A stretch of DNA of 64,000 bases, taken from Marivirga arenosa (GTDB lineage Bacteria > Bacteroidota > Bacteroidia > Cytophagales > Cyclobacteriaceae). Numbering within the stretch: the stretch's first letter is position 1; every line of letters starts with the position of its first letter. Below are positions 17,533-25,824 of this stretch, one piece after another. Made by a program: the position numbers and the translations under genes. The DNA lies in assembly GCF_030503875.2 (NCBI RefSeq), contig NZ_CP129968.2, positions 2,196,001 to 2,260,000 on the forward strand, read 5' to 3'. The notes under the pieces were generated by a model that saw only the letters and a program-made list of their open reading frames with translations, ran no database searches and was not told the DNA's origin.

Positions 17533-17930
17533 GGAATATGTATTCTTTGAAATCAAGTTTTGTGAAATATTTAATATTTACCTTTTAGGGTTGGTATGAA
17601 TTAATTTTAAAATAGCAGAGGAAACTATTAAGTGGTTTAATTATTATTTAAGTTTTACAATCTAGAATACATCCTGATTAATGTGTTATTATCTATGAGT
17701 ATTATTGTCTAATTAAATATCTTAAATGTTATGTTATAACGATGATTGATAAATTAAGATAAATGCCTTAATAATATCGATTTTAATCAGTAAGATTTTA
17801 GTATTATTTGCAAAGTTTTATAATCAATATGAGCAAATCGAAAAAACTTGTGATAGTTGTAATTTAATTAATATAAAAGTTGGGTAAGTAATAGATAATT
17901 AAAACTATATTAATTCTCCAAATTAAAAAT
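17533..17930. other. 398-base A/T-rich intergenic stretch
   Basis: I see no gene, RNA or strong repeat. Two sites come close to the -7 box but with three instead of two bases between TA and TTTG (near 17550 and 17803). Position suggests it holds the promoter for the aminotransferase unit. Confidence 0.5.
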
Positions 17931-19013
17931 ATGATACCAGTTACAAAACCATATTTGCCCTCTTCTGAGAGATATAAAGAATTAATTGATGGTGTTTTCC
18001 AGAGACAATGGCTTACCAACAGTGGTCCTTTAGTAAATGAATTAGAGCTAAAACTAAAAGGGTCTTTAGCACTAAAACATTTGTTATTAGTTAGTAATGG
18101 AACAATTGCACTTCAAATTGCTATAAAAGCTCTTGAGCTAACAGGTGAAATAATCACAACACCTTTTTCATATGTAGCTACTACAAGCAGTATTGTTTGG
18201 GAAAATTGTACTCCAGTATACGTTGATATCGATGAACATAGTTTAAATATTGATCCAACTAAGATTGAAGCAGTCATCTCAGATAAAACAACAGCTATCT
18301 TGGCAACACATTGTTTTGGAAATGCATGTGATATTGAGACGATTGATGAAATAGCAAGGAAACACAAATTGAAAGTCATTTATGATGCCGCGCATTGCTA
18401 TGGAACAAAATATAATGGTAAAAGTATATTTGAATTTGGTGACATAAGTACATGTAGTCTGCATGCAACTAAGATTATGCACTCAGTCGAAGGCGGGCTT
18501 TTGGTTACTAAGGACCCCAATCTATTAAAGATAATGGCTCACATGCGTAACTTTGGTCATGACGGACCTGAAAAATTTAATGGAGTAGGTATTAATGGTA
18601 AAAACTCAGAATTCCATGCTGCAATGGGACTGGCAGTGCTTGAAAGTATAGGAGGGATTCTTATGAAGAGAAAGGAACAGTCAGAATATTATAAGCATGT
18701 ATTGGATGGTATGAATGTGAAATACCCTGTTATTAACCCTAAATGTGATTACAATTATTCTTACTTCCCAGTGATATTTAGTAGTGAAGAGGTATGTTTG
18801 CGCTCTAAACAAGAGCTTGAAAACAAAAATATCTATCCTCGTAGATACTTTTATCCTTCTTTAGATGCCTTGTCATATGTGAAGAAAGGTGATACTAAAT
18901 TTTCAAATGATATTTCAAAACGAATTCTGTGCTTGCCTTTGTACCATGAACTTACGAAAGAAGAGCAATTTATGATTGCTAGGATTTTGAAAAGAACTGA
19001 GAGGTATGGTTGA
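17931..19013 (+). CDS. DegT/DnrJ/EryC1/StrS-family sugar aminotransferase
   Basis: 360 aa, PLP enzyme. Features: TKPYLP start, LLVSNGTIALQIAIKAL, TTPFSYVATTSS, VIYDAAHCYG and the PLP lysine in LHATKIMHSVEGG. It fits aminotransferases that act on 4-keto-6-deoxy sugars (VioA/FdtB/RffA-like). The sequence start does not resemble the usual LegC (which begins with a PLHEPRF-type motif), yet it is the only aminotransferase in the locus, so it may supply the amino group for the LegB product. It starts after a 398-base gap and overlaps the sulfotransferase gene by 8 bases. Confidence 0.85.
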   Translation: MIPVTKPYLPSSERYKELIDGVFQRQWLTNSGPLVNELELKLKGSLALKHLLLVSNGTIALQIAIKALELTGEIITTPFSYVATTSSIVWENCTPVYVDIDEHSLNIDPTKIEAVISDKTTAILATHCFGNACDIETIDEIARKHKLKVIYDAAHCYGTKYNGKSIFEFGDISTCSLHATKIMHSVEGGLLVTKDPNLLKIMAHMRNFGHDGPEKFNGVGINGKNSEFHAAMGLAVLESIGGILMKRKEQSEYYKHVLDGMNVKYPVINPKCDYNYSYFPVIFSSEEVCLRSKQELENKNIYPRRYFYPSLDALSYVKKGDTKFSNDISKRILCLPLYHELTKEEQFMIARILKRTERYG

Positions 19014-19878
19014 TTTAACACGTTTTTTTATCCTTGGTAATCCGAGATCTGGCACTTCATTGTTCAGACTCATGTTAAATATGCATCCTAATATTGTAGT
19101 GCCTCCTGAGTCAGGCTTTTTACATTGGTGGTCAACTAAATATAATAATTGGTCACAAAGTGATAATACATCTAGAATAGACGAGTATTTAGAAGACCTG
19201 ATGAGTAGTAAAAAGTTTGAGACATGGGGGGTAGATAAAAAGAAATTAAAGTATTATCTAATTTCAAATAGGCCAAAAAATTATCTTGAATTAACTAGTT
19301 TGGTCTATCTCTTTTACAAGGGAGATGAACGAGTAAAACTGGTGGGGGATAAAAATAATTATTATGTGAGCCACATCAACGATCTTTTAAAAATATGGCC
19401 CGATGCCTTTTTTTTACATATAGTTCGTGACGTTCGAGATGTCTATTCTTCATATAAGGATTTAAATGAACTTCAAACGACTTCTGCATATAAGCCAGAG
19501 CTTTCAACTAATCCAGAAGATGTAGTGAAAGAATGGCTGGCTAATAATGAGAATATTGAGTCATTGTCTAGTTCTTTTCCTGATCGTTATTATCTTATTA
19601 AATATGAAGATATAATTAGTGATCCACTAAAGACACTTAGTGCTCTATGCGATTTCTTAGGAATCAAATTTTCAGATGAGATGCTTAATTATCATTTGAA
19701 GGAAGGCAAAAAGTTTATAGAACCAGAGGGAACTTTAGATTGGAAAAAGAAAACCCGTGATAAGCTAGATACAAATAATATAGGAAGATATAAAAGATCT
19801 CTATCTGGATCAGTTATCAACTTAATAGAAGAATTATCTATGCAAAAATTAAAAGCATATGGATATGAAAAATCATGA
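19006..19878 (+). CDS. Sulfotransferase family protein
   Basis: 290 aa. The 5'-phosphosulfate loop is LGNPRSGTSLF (residues 10-20), and the 3'-phosphate motif is around FLHIVRDVRDVYSSY (about 133-147). Both are hallmarks of PAPS-dependent sulfotransferases. It probably sulfates a sugar of the repeat unit, using PAPS made elsewhere. Overlaps: 8 bases with the aminotransferase gene, 20 bases with the GT2 gene. Sulfated surface glycans are plausible for a marine bacterium; the acceptor is unknown. Confidence 0.85.
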   Translation: MVDLTRFFILGNPRSGTSLFRLMLNMHPNIVVPPESGFLHWWSTKYNNWSQSDNTSRIDEYLEDLMSSKKFETWGVDKKKLKYYLISNRPKNYLELTSLVYLFYKGDERVKLVGDKNNYYVSHINDLLKIWPDAFFLHIVRDVRDVYSSYKDLNELQTTSAYKPELSTNPEDVVKEWLANNENIESLSSSFPDRYYLIKYEDIISDPLKTLSALCDFLGIKFSDEMLNYHLKEGKKFIEPEGTLDWKKKTRDKLDTNNIGRYKRSLSGSVINLIEELSMQKLKAYGYEKS

Positions 19879-20821
19879 GTTACCTGTGGTAAGCGTAAGG
19901 CTAATGACCTATGATCATGGGCCGTTTATTAAGGAGGCATTAGATGGAATCCTTATGCAGGAAACTAACTTTAATGTTGAAGTTGTAATTGGGGATGATT
20001 TTTCAACTGATAATACAGTAAATATTATTAGAGAATATCAAGACACAGAGAAAATCAAAATTAAATTACTTCAGAGAGAACATGGAGATGATTACTCTGT
20101 CAATAGAGAAAAATTGGGACGACTTTATAATTTTTATGATATACTAAAGAATTGTAAAGGTAAATATATAGCCTTATTGGACGGAGATGACTTTTGGACC
20201 GATAAATATAAGCTACAAAAGCAATTCGATTTTCTTGAAAATAATGATAAATACATTGCCTGCTTTCATGATGTGAAAGTAGTCAATGAAAAAAGCGAAG
20301 TGGTTCGAGAAAATAAGTTTAAGAAGATTAGTTTGCATGACTATAAAGCTGAGCTTTTGACTAGGGGTAGGGTGTTACCGGTCTTGTCGGTGATGTTTCG
20401 GAATGTCACTGATGAACTACCAGAAGAATTTATCCATGGTGGCCTAGGTGATAAGTTTCTTTCCTCCTTTTTAGGTAACTTTGGTGATGCGAAGTATATG
20501 AATAATATTCAGCCTTCGGCTTATCGAGTGGGAAATCAGGGAGTATGGTCACAAAAGGATTTGATTCATAAGAAGAAGTTGAATCTGATGACGGTATATC
20601 AATTATGGAGATATTATGATAGGATAGGTAAAAAAGAAAATGCAGAAATTTTATTTAACAATTTGGTAATTCAAGGATACCGTTTATACCCGTATTTACC
20701 TTCCAACTCCTTTCTAGTTAAGATTGAAAAGTTAATAATGAAAATCAACTACAATTTTTTTAAATCTTTAAAATTTCCAAATAGACTTTTACTTAAATTG
20801 AAATTATGGAAAAATCAATGA
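19859..20821 (+). CDS. Family 2 glycosyltransferase
   Basis: 320 aa, GT-A fold. LPVVSVRLMTYDHGPFIKEAL starts the domain; VVIGDDFSTDNT and IALLDGDDFW are the two Asp motifs that bind nucleotide and metal. A Met two codons downstream (19865) is an equally good start. The C-terminal 80 residues are basic and may touch the membrane. It overlaps its neighbours by 20 and 16 bases, so it is part of a tight operon. The sugar donor is not predictable. Confidence 0.85.
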   Translation: MDMKNHELPVVSVRLMTYDHGPFIKEALDGILMQETNFNVEVVIGDDFSTDNTVNIIREYQDTEKIKIKLLQREHGDDYSVNREKLGRLYNFYDILKNCKGKYIALLDGDDFWTDKYKLQKQFDFLENNDKYIACFHDVKVVNEKSEVVRENKFKKISLHDYKAELLTRGRVLPVLSVMFRNVTDELPEEFIHGGLGDKFLSSFLGNFGDAKYMNNIQPSAYRVGNQGVWSQKDLIHKKKLNLMTVYQLWRYYDRIGKKENAEILFNNLVIQGYRLYPYLPSNSFLVKIEKLIMKINYNFFKSLKFPNRLLLKLKLWKNQ

Positions 20822-22365
20822 ATGATTTTCTTATCCTAGACTGTACGCTTCGTGATGGTGGTTATTATACAAATTGGGATTTTGATAAAGAATTAGTAGA
20901 GACTTATTTCGAATCTTTTAATCAATTACCTGCTGAATATTTGGAAATTGGTTATAGAAGTATTCCAATGAATAATTACCTAGGGGAGTATTTTTATTGT
21001 CCTGTTTTTGTGATGGAGCAAGCAAAGGAGTGGTCCGATAAAAAATTGGTCATTATTTTGAATGAAAAAGATATTCGCAAAGAACACGTAAAGGATTTAT
21101 TATCTCCCTGTTTAGGCCTAATCACTATGGTGAGACTGGCTATTGATCCCCTTAACTTTACTCGTGCTCTAGGTTTAGCAGAAGCAGTGAAAAGTCTAGG
21201 CTTTGAAGTCGGTTTTAATGTAATGTACATGTCAACTTGGCAAGATCAGAAAGATTTTCTGAATCAAATTCAAGAAGTTACTGGCTTGGCAGACTATTTT
21301 TATATGGTCGATTCATTTGGCGGGGTTTATCCGGAAGACGTAAAGGATACTTTTGATTTAGTGCGATCTAAAACTGACGCCAAAATTGGTTTTCACGGCC
21401 ATAATAATTTGGAATTGGCTTTGGTCAATACCTTAACTGCTTTGGAATGTGGAGCGGATATTGTCGATGCCACGGTAACGGGCATGGGTAGAGGGGCAGG
21501 GAATTTAAAAACGGAATTATTATTAACAGCACTTAATGCGAAATCAGGATTAGAAGTGGATTTTAATAGTTTAAGCAATGTGGTTTCAGCTTTTGAAAAT
21601 TTGCAGAAGCAACATGAATGGGGTACTAATCTACCTTATATGGTTTCGGGTGCTAATTCCCTTCCTCAAAAAGAGGTGATGAATTGGGTAACTCAACGAT
21701 TTTATTCATTTAATAGCATAATTAGAGCACTACAAAATCAAAAAGATAACCAAAAGGATAATCAAAAATTAAGTCTTTTTGAACCTCAGAAATCATTTGA
21801 TAATGTTGTAGTAGTAGGAGGAGGTCCTAATGCAGCATTACATTCTGACGCAGTAATGGAATTCATAAATCGTAATGAAAATGTTTGCATCATCCATGCA
21901 AGTAGTAAAAATGCAGGCTACTACAAAGAATTAAAAGTACAACAGTATTTTTGTTTGGTGGGTAGCGAAGGTCATCGTTTAGAAAAAGTCTTTGATGATT
22001 TAGGCGGATTTTCAGGGCAATGTGTACTGCCTCCTTTTCCTCGAAAAATGGGAACCTATATTCCCCAGGCATTGGAAGGAAAAAGTTTTGAACTAAAAGA
22101 AATTACCATTACGGATTTAGTGAAAGATGCCCATACAGTTTTGGCATTACAGACTGCGTTGAGTTTAAATGCTCAAAATATTTACTTTGTAGGTTATGAT
22201 GGTTATCAAGAAGGGTATATTACTAAAACAGAACTGGTATTATCTGAAGAAAATGAATGTATTTTTGAAGATTTCCAAAAGAATACAGGTTTAAAAATAA
22301 CTTCTTTAACACCTACGCATTACAGAAAGCTTAATGTTGAATCCATTTATTCTTTATTGCAGTGA
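20806..22365 (+). CDS. HMGL-type aldolase with extra C-terminal domain
   Basis: 519 aa; ATG at 20818 (ATGA overlap with GT2) is an equally good start. Residues 9-290 form a DRE-TIM/HMGL-like barrel: ILDCTLRDGGY (10-20) with the metal Asp, and FHGHNN (196-201) with the two metal His, as in 4-hydroxy-2-oxovalerate aldolase. A linker with the repeat NQKDNQKDNQK (311-321) leads to a second domain (330-519) starting FDNVVVVGGGPNAA, Rossmann-like and not recognised. The following genes (CMP-synthetase, HAD, GT29) suggest it makes an ulosonic acid by carbon-carbon bond formation. That role is inference; the fold is clear. Confidence 0.75.
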   Translation: MEKSMNDFLILDCTLRDGGYYTNWDFDKELVETYFESFNQLPAEYLEIGYRSIPMNNYLGEYFYCPVFVMEQAKEWSDKKLVIILNEKDIRKEHVKDLLSPCLGLITMVRLAIDPLNFTRALGLAEAVKSLGFEVGFNVMYMSTWQDQKDFLNQIQEVTGLADYFYMVDSFGGVYPEDVKDTFDLVRSKTDAKIGFHGHNNLELALVNTLTALECGADIVDATVTGMGRGAGNLKTELLLTALNAKSGLEVDFNSLSNVVSAFENLQKQHEWGTNLPYMVSGANSLPQKEVMNWVTQRFYSFNSIIRALQNQKDNQKDNQKLSLFEPQKSFDNVVVVGGGPNAALHSDAVMEFINRNENVCIIHASSKNAGYYKELKVQQYFCLVGSEGHRLEKVFDDLGGFSGQCVLPPFPRKMGTYIPQALEGKSFELKEITITDLVKDAHTVLALQTALSLNAQNIYFVGYDGYQEGYITKTELVLSEENECIFEDFQKNTGLKITSLTPTHYRKLNVESIYSLLQ

Positions 22366-22378
22366 ATGAGACAAAAAT

Positions 22379-22406
22379 ACCCCCCTTCCCCCCTCAAGGG
22401 GGGAGA
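22379..22406 (-). repeat. Diverged, inverted copy of the CCCC...GGGG palindrome repeat
   Basis: It contains CCCCCCTCAAGGGGGG with a C-rich left flank. Read on the minus strand it follows the plan of the TCCCCTTGAGGGGA family (palindrome, short spacer, G run), but is longer in C/G. It faces the copy at 22529. Confidence 0.6.
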
Positions 22407-22528
22407 CGCACAGATTTTCTTTTCTTTTTTAATTTGATTCATCATCACTTTATTGATATTTTTTTGTAAAATAATTGATGTAAATAGTGATTAAGTTCAA
22501 AATATACTACAAACTTCAATCTGTGAGA

Positions 22529-22558
22529 TTATCCCCTTGAGGGGATCATAGGGGTGTT
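22529..22558 (+). repeat. TCCCCTTGAGGGGA palindromic repeat, copy 4
   Basis: Same unit as at 5083, 5668 and 6711, with TT for CT at the left edge and ATCATA in place of ATTATA in the tail. It lies in the 288-base gap between the aldolase gene and the second cytidylyltransferase gene; otherwise the gap is A/T-rich and shows no gene. Confidence 0.9.
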
Positions 22559-22653
22559 AAATGGCTTTAAATATAGCAGAATGATAGCTGTTATATAGTA
22601 GCAGAAAGAATCAAAGAAAAATAGAGCTAAAACATGAATGTAAAATTCAATAA

Positions 22654-23352
22654 ATGAATAATCAAGTCACTTTTTTCTTACCTATCCGAAAAGGAAGCCA
22701 AAGAGTAAAAAACAAAAACACCCGCACCTTCGCAGGCATAGAAGGAGGTTTGGTGAGGCTTAAACTGGAACAATTGCTAAAATCTACAAGAATTGATCAA
22801 ATTGTACTTTCTACGAATGATGAAGTGAGTATGGAGATTGCAAAAAATTTAGATTCATCAGAATCCAAAATTAAGGTAGTCCCCAGACCTGAGGAATTAT
22901 GTTTAGATATTACCTCTTTAAGTGAATTAATTAAATATGTACCCACTATCATTAAGAAAGGTCATATTTTGTGGGGGCATGCAACCACACCTTTTGCCAC
23001 AGCTGAAGTTTATGATCAAGTAGTTGATCAATATTTTAATCAAATTAAAAATGGCTATGATTCATTGATTACTATTTTGGAATTGCAAAACTTTATCTTG
23101 AATAAAGAAGCTAAAATTATAAATTACGAACATTCAGAGGGAAAATGGCCAAGAACGCAGGATTTACCTGTTTTGTATGAAGTGAATCATGCTGTATTTA
23201 TGACATCCAGAGTCATCTATCTTAATAACTTAGATAGAATTGGAAGTAAACCTTATTTATTCACCCAAAATAAAATAGAATCCTTTGATATTGATTGGGA
23301 GGAAGATTTTTTAATTGCAGAAGCCATTTATGATAAACTTTACAGGAATTAA
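22654..23352 (+). CDS. Second CMP-ulosonate cytidylyltransferase (NeuA/KdsB-like)
   Basis: 232 aa. The start VTFFLPIRKGSQRVKNKNTRTF is a variant of the NeuA signature (normally IPARGGSKG). It is followed by IDQIVLSTNDEVSM, LWGHATTPFA in the place of QPTSPF, and YEVNHAVFMTSR near the end. It is clearly diverged from the copy at 13483. The neighbouring HAD phosphatase overlaps it, as in pathways where KDN or Kdo is made as a phosphate. It probably activates a different acidic sugar from the first copy. Confidence 0.8.
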   Translation: MNNQVTFFLPIRKGSQRVKNKNTRTFAGIEGGLVRLKLEQLLKSTRIDQIVLSTNDEVSMEIAKNLDSSESKIKVVPRPEELCLDITSLSELIKYVPTIIKKGHILWGHATTPFATAEVYDQVVDQYFNQIKNGYDSLITILELQNFILNKEAKIINYEHSEGKWPRTQDLPVLYEVNHAVFMTSRVIYLNNLDRIGSKPYLFTQNKIESFDIDWEEDFLIAEAIYDKLYRN

Positions 23353-23959
23353 AACTATCTTTTGGGATTTTGATGGGGTCATAATGGATTCCATGCCGAT
23401 AAGAGACCAAGGATTCATAGAGATCTTAAAGGATTATCCTGAAGATCTAGTCACTCAATTGCTTGCTTATCATAAAGCCAATGGAGGTTTATCTCGTTAT
23501 GTAAAATTCAGATATTTTTTTGAAGAGATTCTAAAAGAAAAAGTAAGTGATGCAGAAGTCGAACAATTGGCAAATAAGTTTTCTACTATAATGCTTAAAA
23601 AGTTAAAGAATCCGGATTTTCTGATTAATCAAACCGTAAAATTTATTCAAGAGCATCATGAAAACTATCAAATGTTTATTGTTTCTGGCTCTGAACAGTC
23701 GGAGTTAAGAGAGATATGTAAATCTGTAGGGATAGCTAAATATTTCAAAGGAATATTTGGCTCTCCAACTCCTAAAAATCAGTTGGTTAAGAATTTAATT
23801 AAAAAGGAAAATATAAATGCTTCAAAAGCAATTTTAATAGGGGATTCAATTAATGATTTTGAGGCAGCAAAGGTAAATAAAATTACTTTTTACGGATTTA
23901 ATAATCCTGAATTGAAATCAGTTTCATTAAATTATATTCAGAATTTTAAAGAGATATGA
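23330..23959 (+). CDS. HAD-family hydrolase
   Basis: Start taken at ATG 23330; an upstream in-frame TTG (23315) is less likely. About 209 aa. HAD motif I is FWDFDGVIMDS (nucleophile Asp and general acid Asp), motif II is IVSGSEQ, and the distal motif is LIGDSINDFEAA. A cap domain lies between motifs I and II, as in beta-phosphoglucomutase-type phosphatases. It overlaps the cytidylyltransferase gene by 23 bases and the GT29 gene by 4. A role in dephosphorylating an ulosonic-acid phosphate is plausible but inferred. Confidence 0.82.
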   Translation: MINFTGIKTIFWDFDGVIMDSMPIRDQGFIEILKDYPEDLVTQLLAYHKANGGLSRYVKFRYFFEEILKEKVSDAEVEQLANKFSTIMLKKLKNPDFLINQTVKFIQEHHENYQMFIVSGSEQSELREICKSVGIAKYFKGIFGSPTPKNQLVKNLIKKENINASKAILIGDSINDFEAAKVNKITFYGFNNPELKSVSLNYIQNFKEI

Positions 23960-24729
23960 TTAAGATTTTAAAGGCTGTTATTGGTCTGATAATAATGCCA
24001 TTTAGGATCCGAATTTTTAGGCCTGATAAGATATTTTATAATAAAAAAATAGCTGTAGTTGGCCCAGCAGATTCAGCATTTGATCATCAAAACGGAAACC
24101 TTATTGATACTTACGATTTTGTAATAAGATTGAATAAAGCTTTGGTTGCATGGAATCCAGATAATAAAAAATATTTGGGTACTAAAACAGATATTTTGTT
24201 TCATAATTTTTACGAAAATATGGATTCAGGTGGTGGTGGACCTTTAGACTGGAATCTATTTAAAAAATTTGGAGTTCAATTTCTTATTCAACCCCGTTAT
24301 GATAAGAAAGGCTTTCAATTGATGTTTAATTATTTTAAAAAATATGTGAATACTAAAGAAATTATATATGTTTTCCCTAAGAGCTTCTATAATGAGGTGA
24401 TTGATAAATTTCAGAATTATCATCCAACCAGAGGATTTTATGCACTTAATTCAGTATTAAAAGCTGATTGCTCAGAAATATTAATTACAGGCTTCACATT
24501 TTTTAAAACACCTTATGCTAAAGGATATAGAGATAATATTCGTGATATGGAAGCCAACAAGAAGCATATAAAAAATCAAGGTTTACATAATGTAGAAATG
24601 GAGTATTATAATTTTCTTCAGCTATTAGAGAAAACATCGATTGATAAAATACTAGTTGATCAGAAACTTTATGCAATCATTGAAAATGATTCACCCCAAA
24701 TAGCTAAGAAGCTTAAAATTATAAATTAA
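23956..24729 (+). CDS. GT29-like sialyltransferase
   Basis: 257 aa with a hydrophobic, basic N-terminus (about 1-20). Sialyl-motif-L-like residues are VVGPADSAF (34-42) and YDFVIRLNKA (53-62). The motif-S-like segment is YHPTRGFYALN (145-155) followed by ILITGFTFF. A motif-VS-like HNVEMEYY (201-208) ends the domain, with the catalytic-type His. This matches family GT29, known best from animal sialyltransferases and found in some bacteria. CMP-activated acidic sugar made by the gene pair upstream is the likely donor. The motifs were read by eye and a structural comparison would settle it. Confidence 0.7.
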   Translation: MIKILKAVIGLIIMPFRIRIFRPDKIFYNKKIAVVGPADSAFDHQNGNLIDTYDFVIRLNKALVAWNPDNKKYLGTKTDILFHNFYENMDSGGGGPLDWNLFKKFGVQFLIQPRYDKKGFQLMFNYFKKYVNTKEIIYVFPKSFYNEVIDKFQNYHPTRGFYALNSVLKADCSEILITGFTFFKTPYAKGYRDNIRDMEANKKHIKNQGLHNVEMEYYNFLQLLEKTSIDKILVDQKLYAIIENDSPQIAKKLKIIN

Positions 24730-24765
24730 GCTTGAACGAAAATCTGAAATTGAAATAGTAACTTA

Positions 24766-25824
24766 ATGTATAAAAACAATATCTACTTAGATAATATAAA
24801 AGAGCAACAAAGTTTATTATACAACTGTATTGGTCTTTTTTTAAAGAAAGGATTGAAAGTTGCTTTACTAGATTTTCCAAATCACAACAATGTAGGCGAT
24901 AATGCAATTTGGCTGGGTGAAAAAGAGGCGTTAAAAAAATTAGGAGTAGAGGTAGTTTATCAATGTGATATTTACACCTATTCTGAAAAAGCCTTACGCA
25001 AGCAGTTAAACAAAGGAGGAATAGTGTTGCTTCATGGTGGTGGAAATTTAGGAAGTGTCTGGCCGGAGCATCAAATGTTTAGGGAGAAAATAATTAAGAC
25101 TTTGCCTGATATGAATATTATTCAATTACCCCAAAGTGTATATTTCGATAATGAAAATGGAAAGCAACAGTTTGGGGAAATTGCACGAGCACACCCAACA
25201 CTCAATATTTTGGTAAGAGATAAGGTAAGCTTTGATATTTTAAATGATTTAAATTTAAAAGTAAAACTCTGTCCCGATATGGCATTTGCTTTAGGCCCCC
25301 TAGCTAGTAGTGGCAAATCAAAGGTAGATGCGGTTTGGTTGGCAAGAACTGACCACGAATCTGCTGGCTACAGCTTAGCAAGGTCAAATTTTAAAATAGA
25401 AAAACTCGATTGGTTAATGGGAGAGCCCGGGCGATATTATTCTAAGTTTAGCCCTAAAGTTACTGTTCGTATAAGAAGGTTAGTTCAAAAAATATTTAGG
25501 AACTCATCATTTACTCGTAATAATTTATGGAAAATTAATGCTAAGGCTTTTGATCTTTTGGCGCAAAGAAGATTAAATCGAGGTATTCGTATTTTAAGTA
25601 GAGGTAAAATGGTAATTACAGATAGATTACATGGACATATCATCTCCACTTTATTGGGGAAACCTCAAATACTATTTGATAATCATTATAAAAAAATAGG
25701 GAATTATAGAGAATGTTTTGAGCATAATCACGAAGCAATTTTTTACGATCTTGATATTAAGGATGATTTAGAAAAGGAAATATCTAATCTTTTGACCAAT
25801 TCCGACCGTATTAATCATGACTAA
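24766..25824 (+). CDS. Polysaccharide pyruvyl transferase family protein
   Basis: 352 aa. Typical family features: ALLDFPNHNNVGDNAIW near residue 37, VLLHGGGNLGSVWPEH, IIQLPQSVYF, LVRDKVSFDIL and the C-terminal ITDRLHGHIISTLLGKP. Members transfer a pyruvate ketal from PEP to a sugar (WcaK/CsaB type), adding negative charge. It begins 36 bases after GT29 and overlaps the next gene by 8 bases. A few family members act in other ways, so the exact reaction is inferred. Confidence 0.85.
   Translation: MYKNNIYLDNIKEQQSLLYNCIGLFLKKGLKVALLDFPNHNNVGDNAIWLGEKEALKKLGVEVVYQCDIYTYSEKALRKQLNKGGIVLLHGGGNLGSVWPEHQMFREKIIKTLPDMNIIQLPQSVYFDNENGKQQFGEIARAHPTLNILVRDKVSFDILNDLNLKVKLCPDMAFALGPLASSGKSKVDAVWLARTDHESAGYSLARSNFKIEKLDWLMGEPGRYYSKFSPKVTVRIRRLVQKIFRNSSFTRNNLWKINAKAFDLLAQRRLNRGIRILSRGKMVITDRLHGHIISTLLGKPQILFDNHYKKIGNYRECFEHNHEAIFYDLDIKDDLEKEISNLLTNSDRINHD

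Noticed and set aside
17533..17930. Promoter sites TATTCTTTG and TATTATTTG
   Set aside because: Both have three bases between TA and TTTG instead of two, and no TTTG lies at the proper distance, so they were not listed as promoters.
17931..19013. Direct naming as legC
   Set aside because: The protein start and length fit VioA/FdtB-type enzymes, not the usual LegC, so only a possible substitute role is stated.
20806..22365. HMG-CoA lyase or isopropylmalate synthase of central metabolism
   Set aside because: The barrel is fused to an extra domain, lies deep in a glycan locus, and resembles hydroxy-oxovalerate-type aldolases more than those enzymes.
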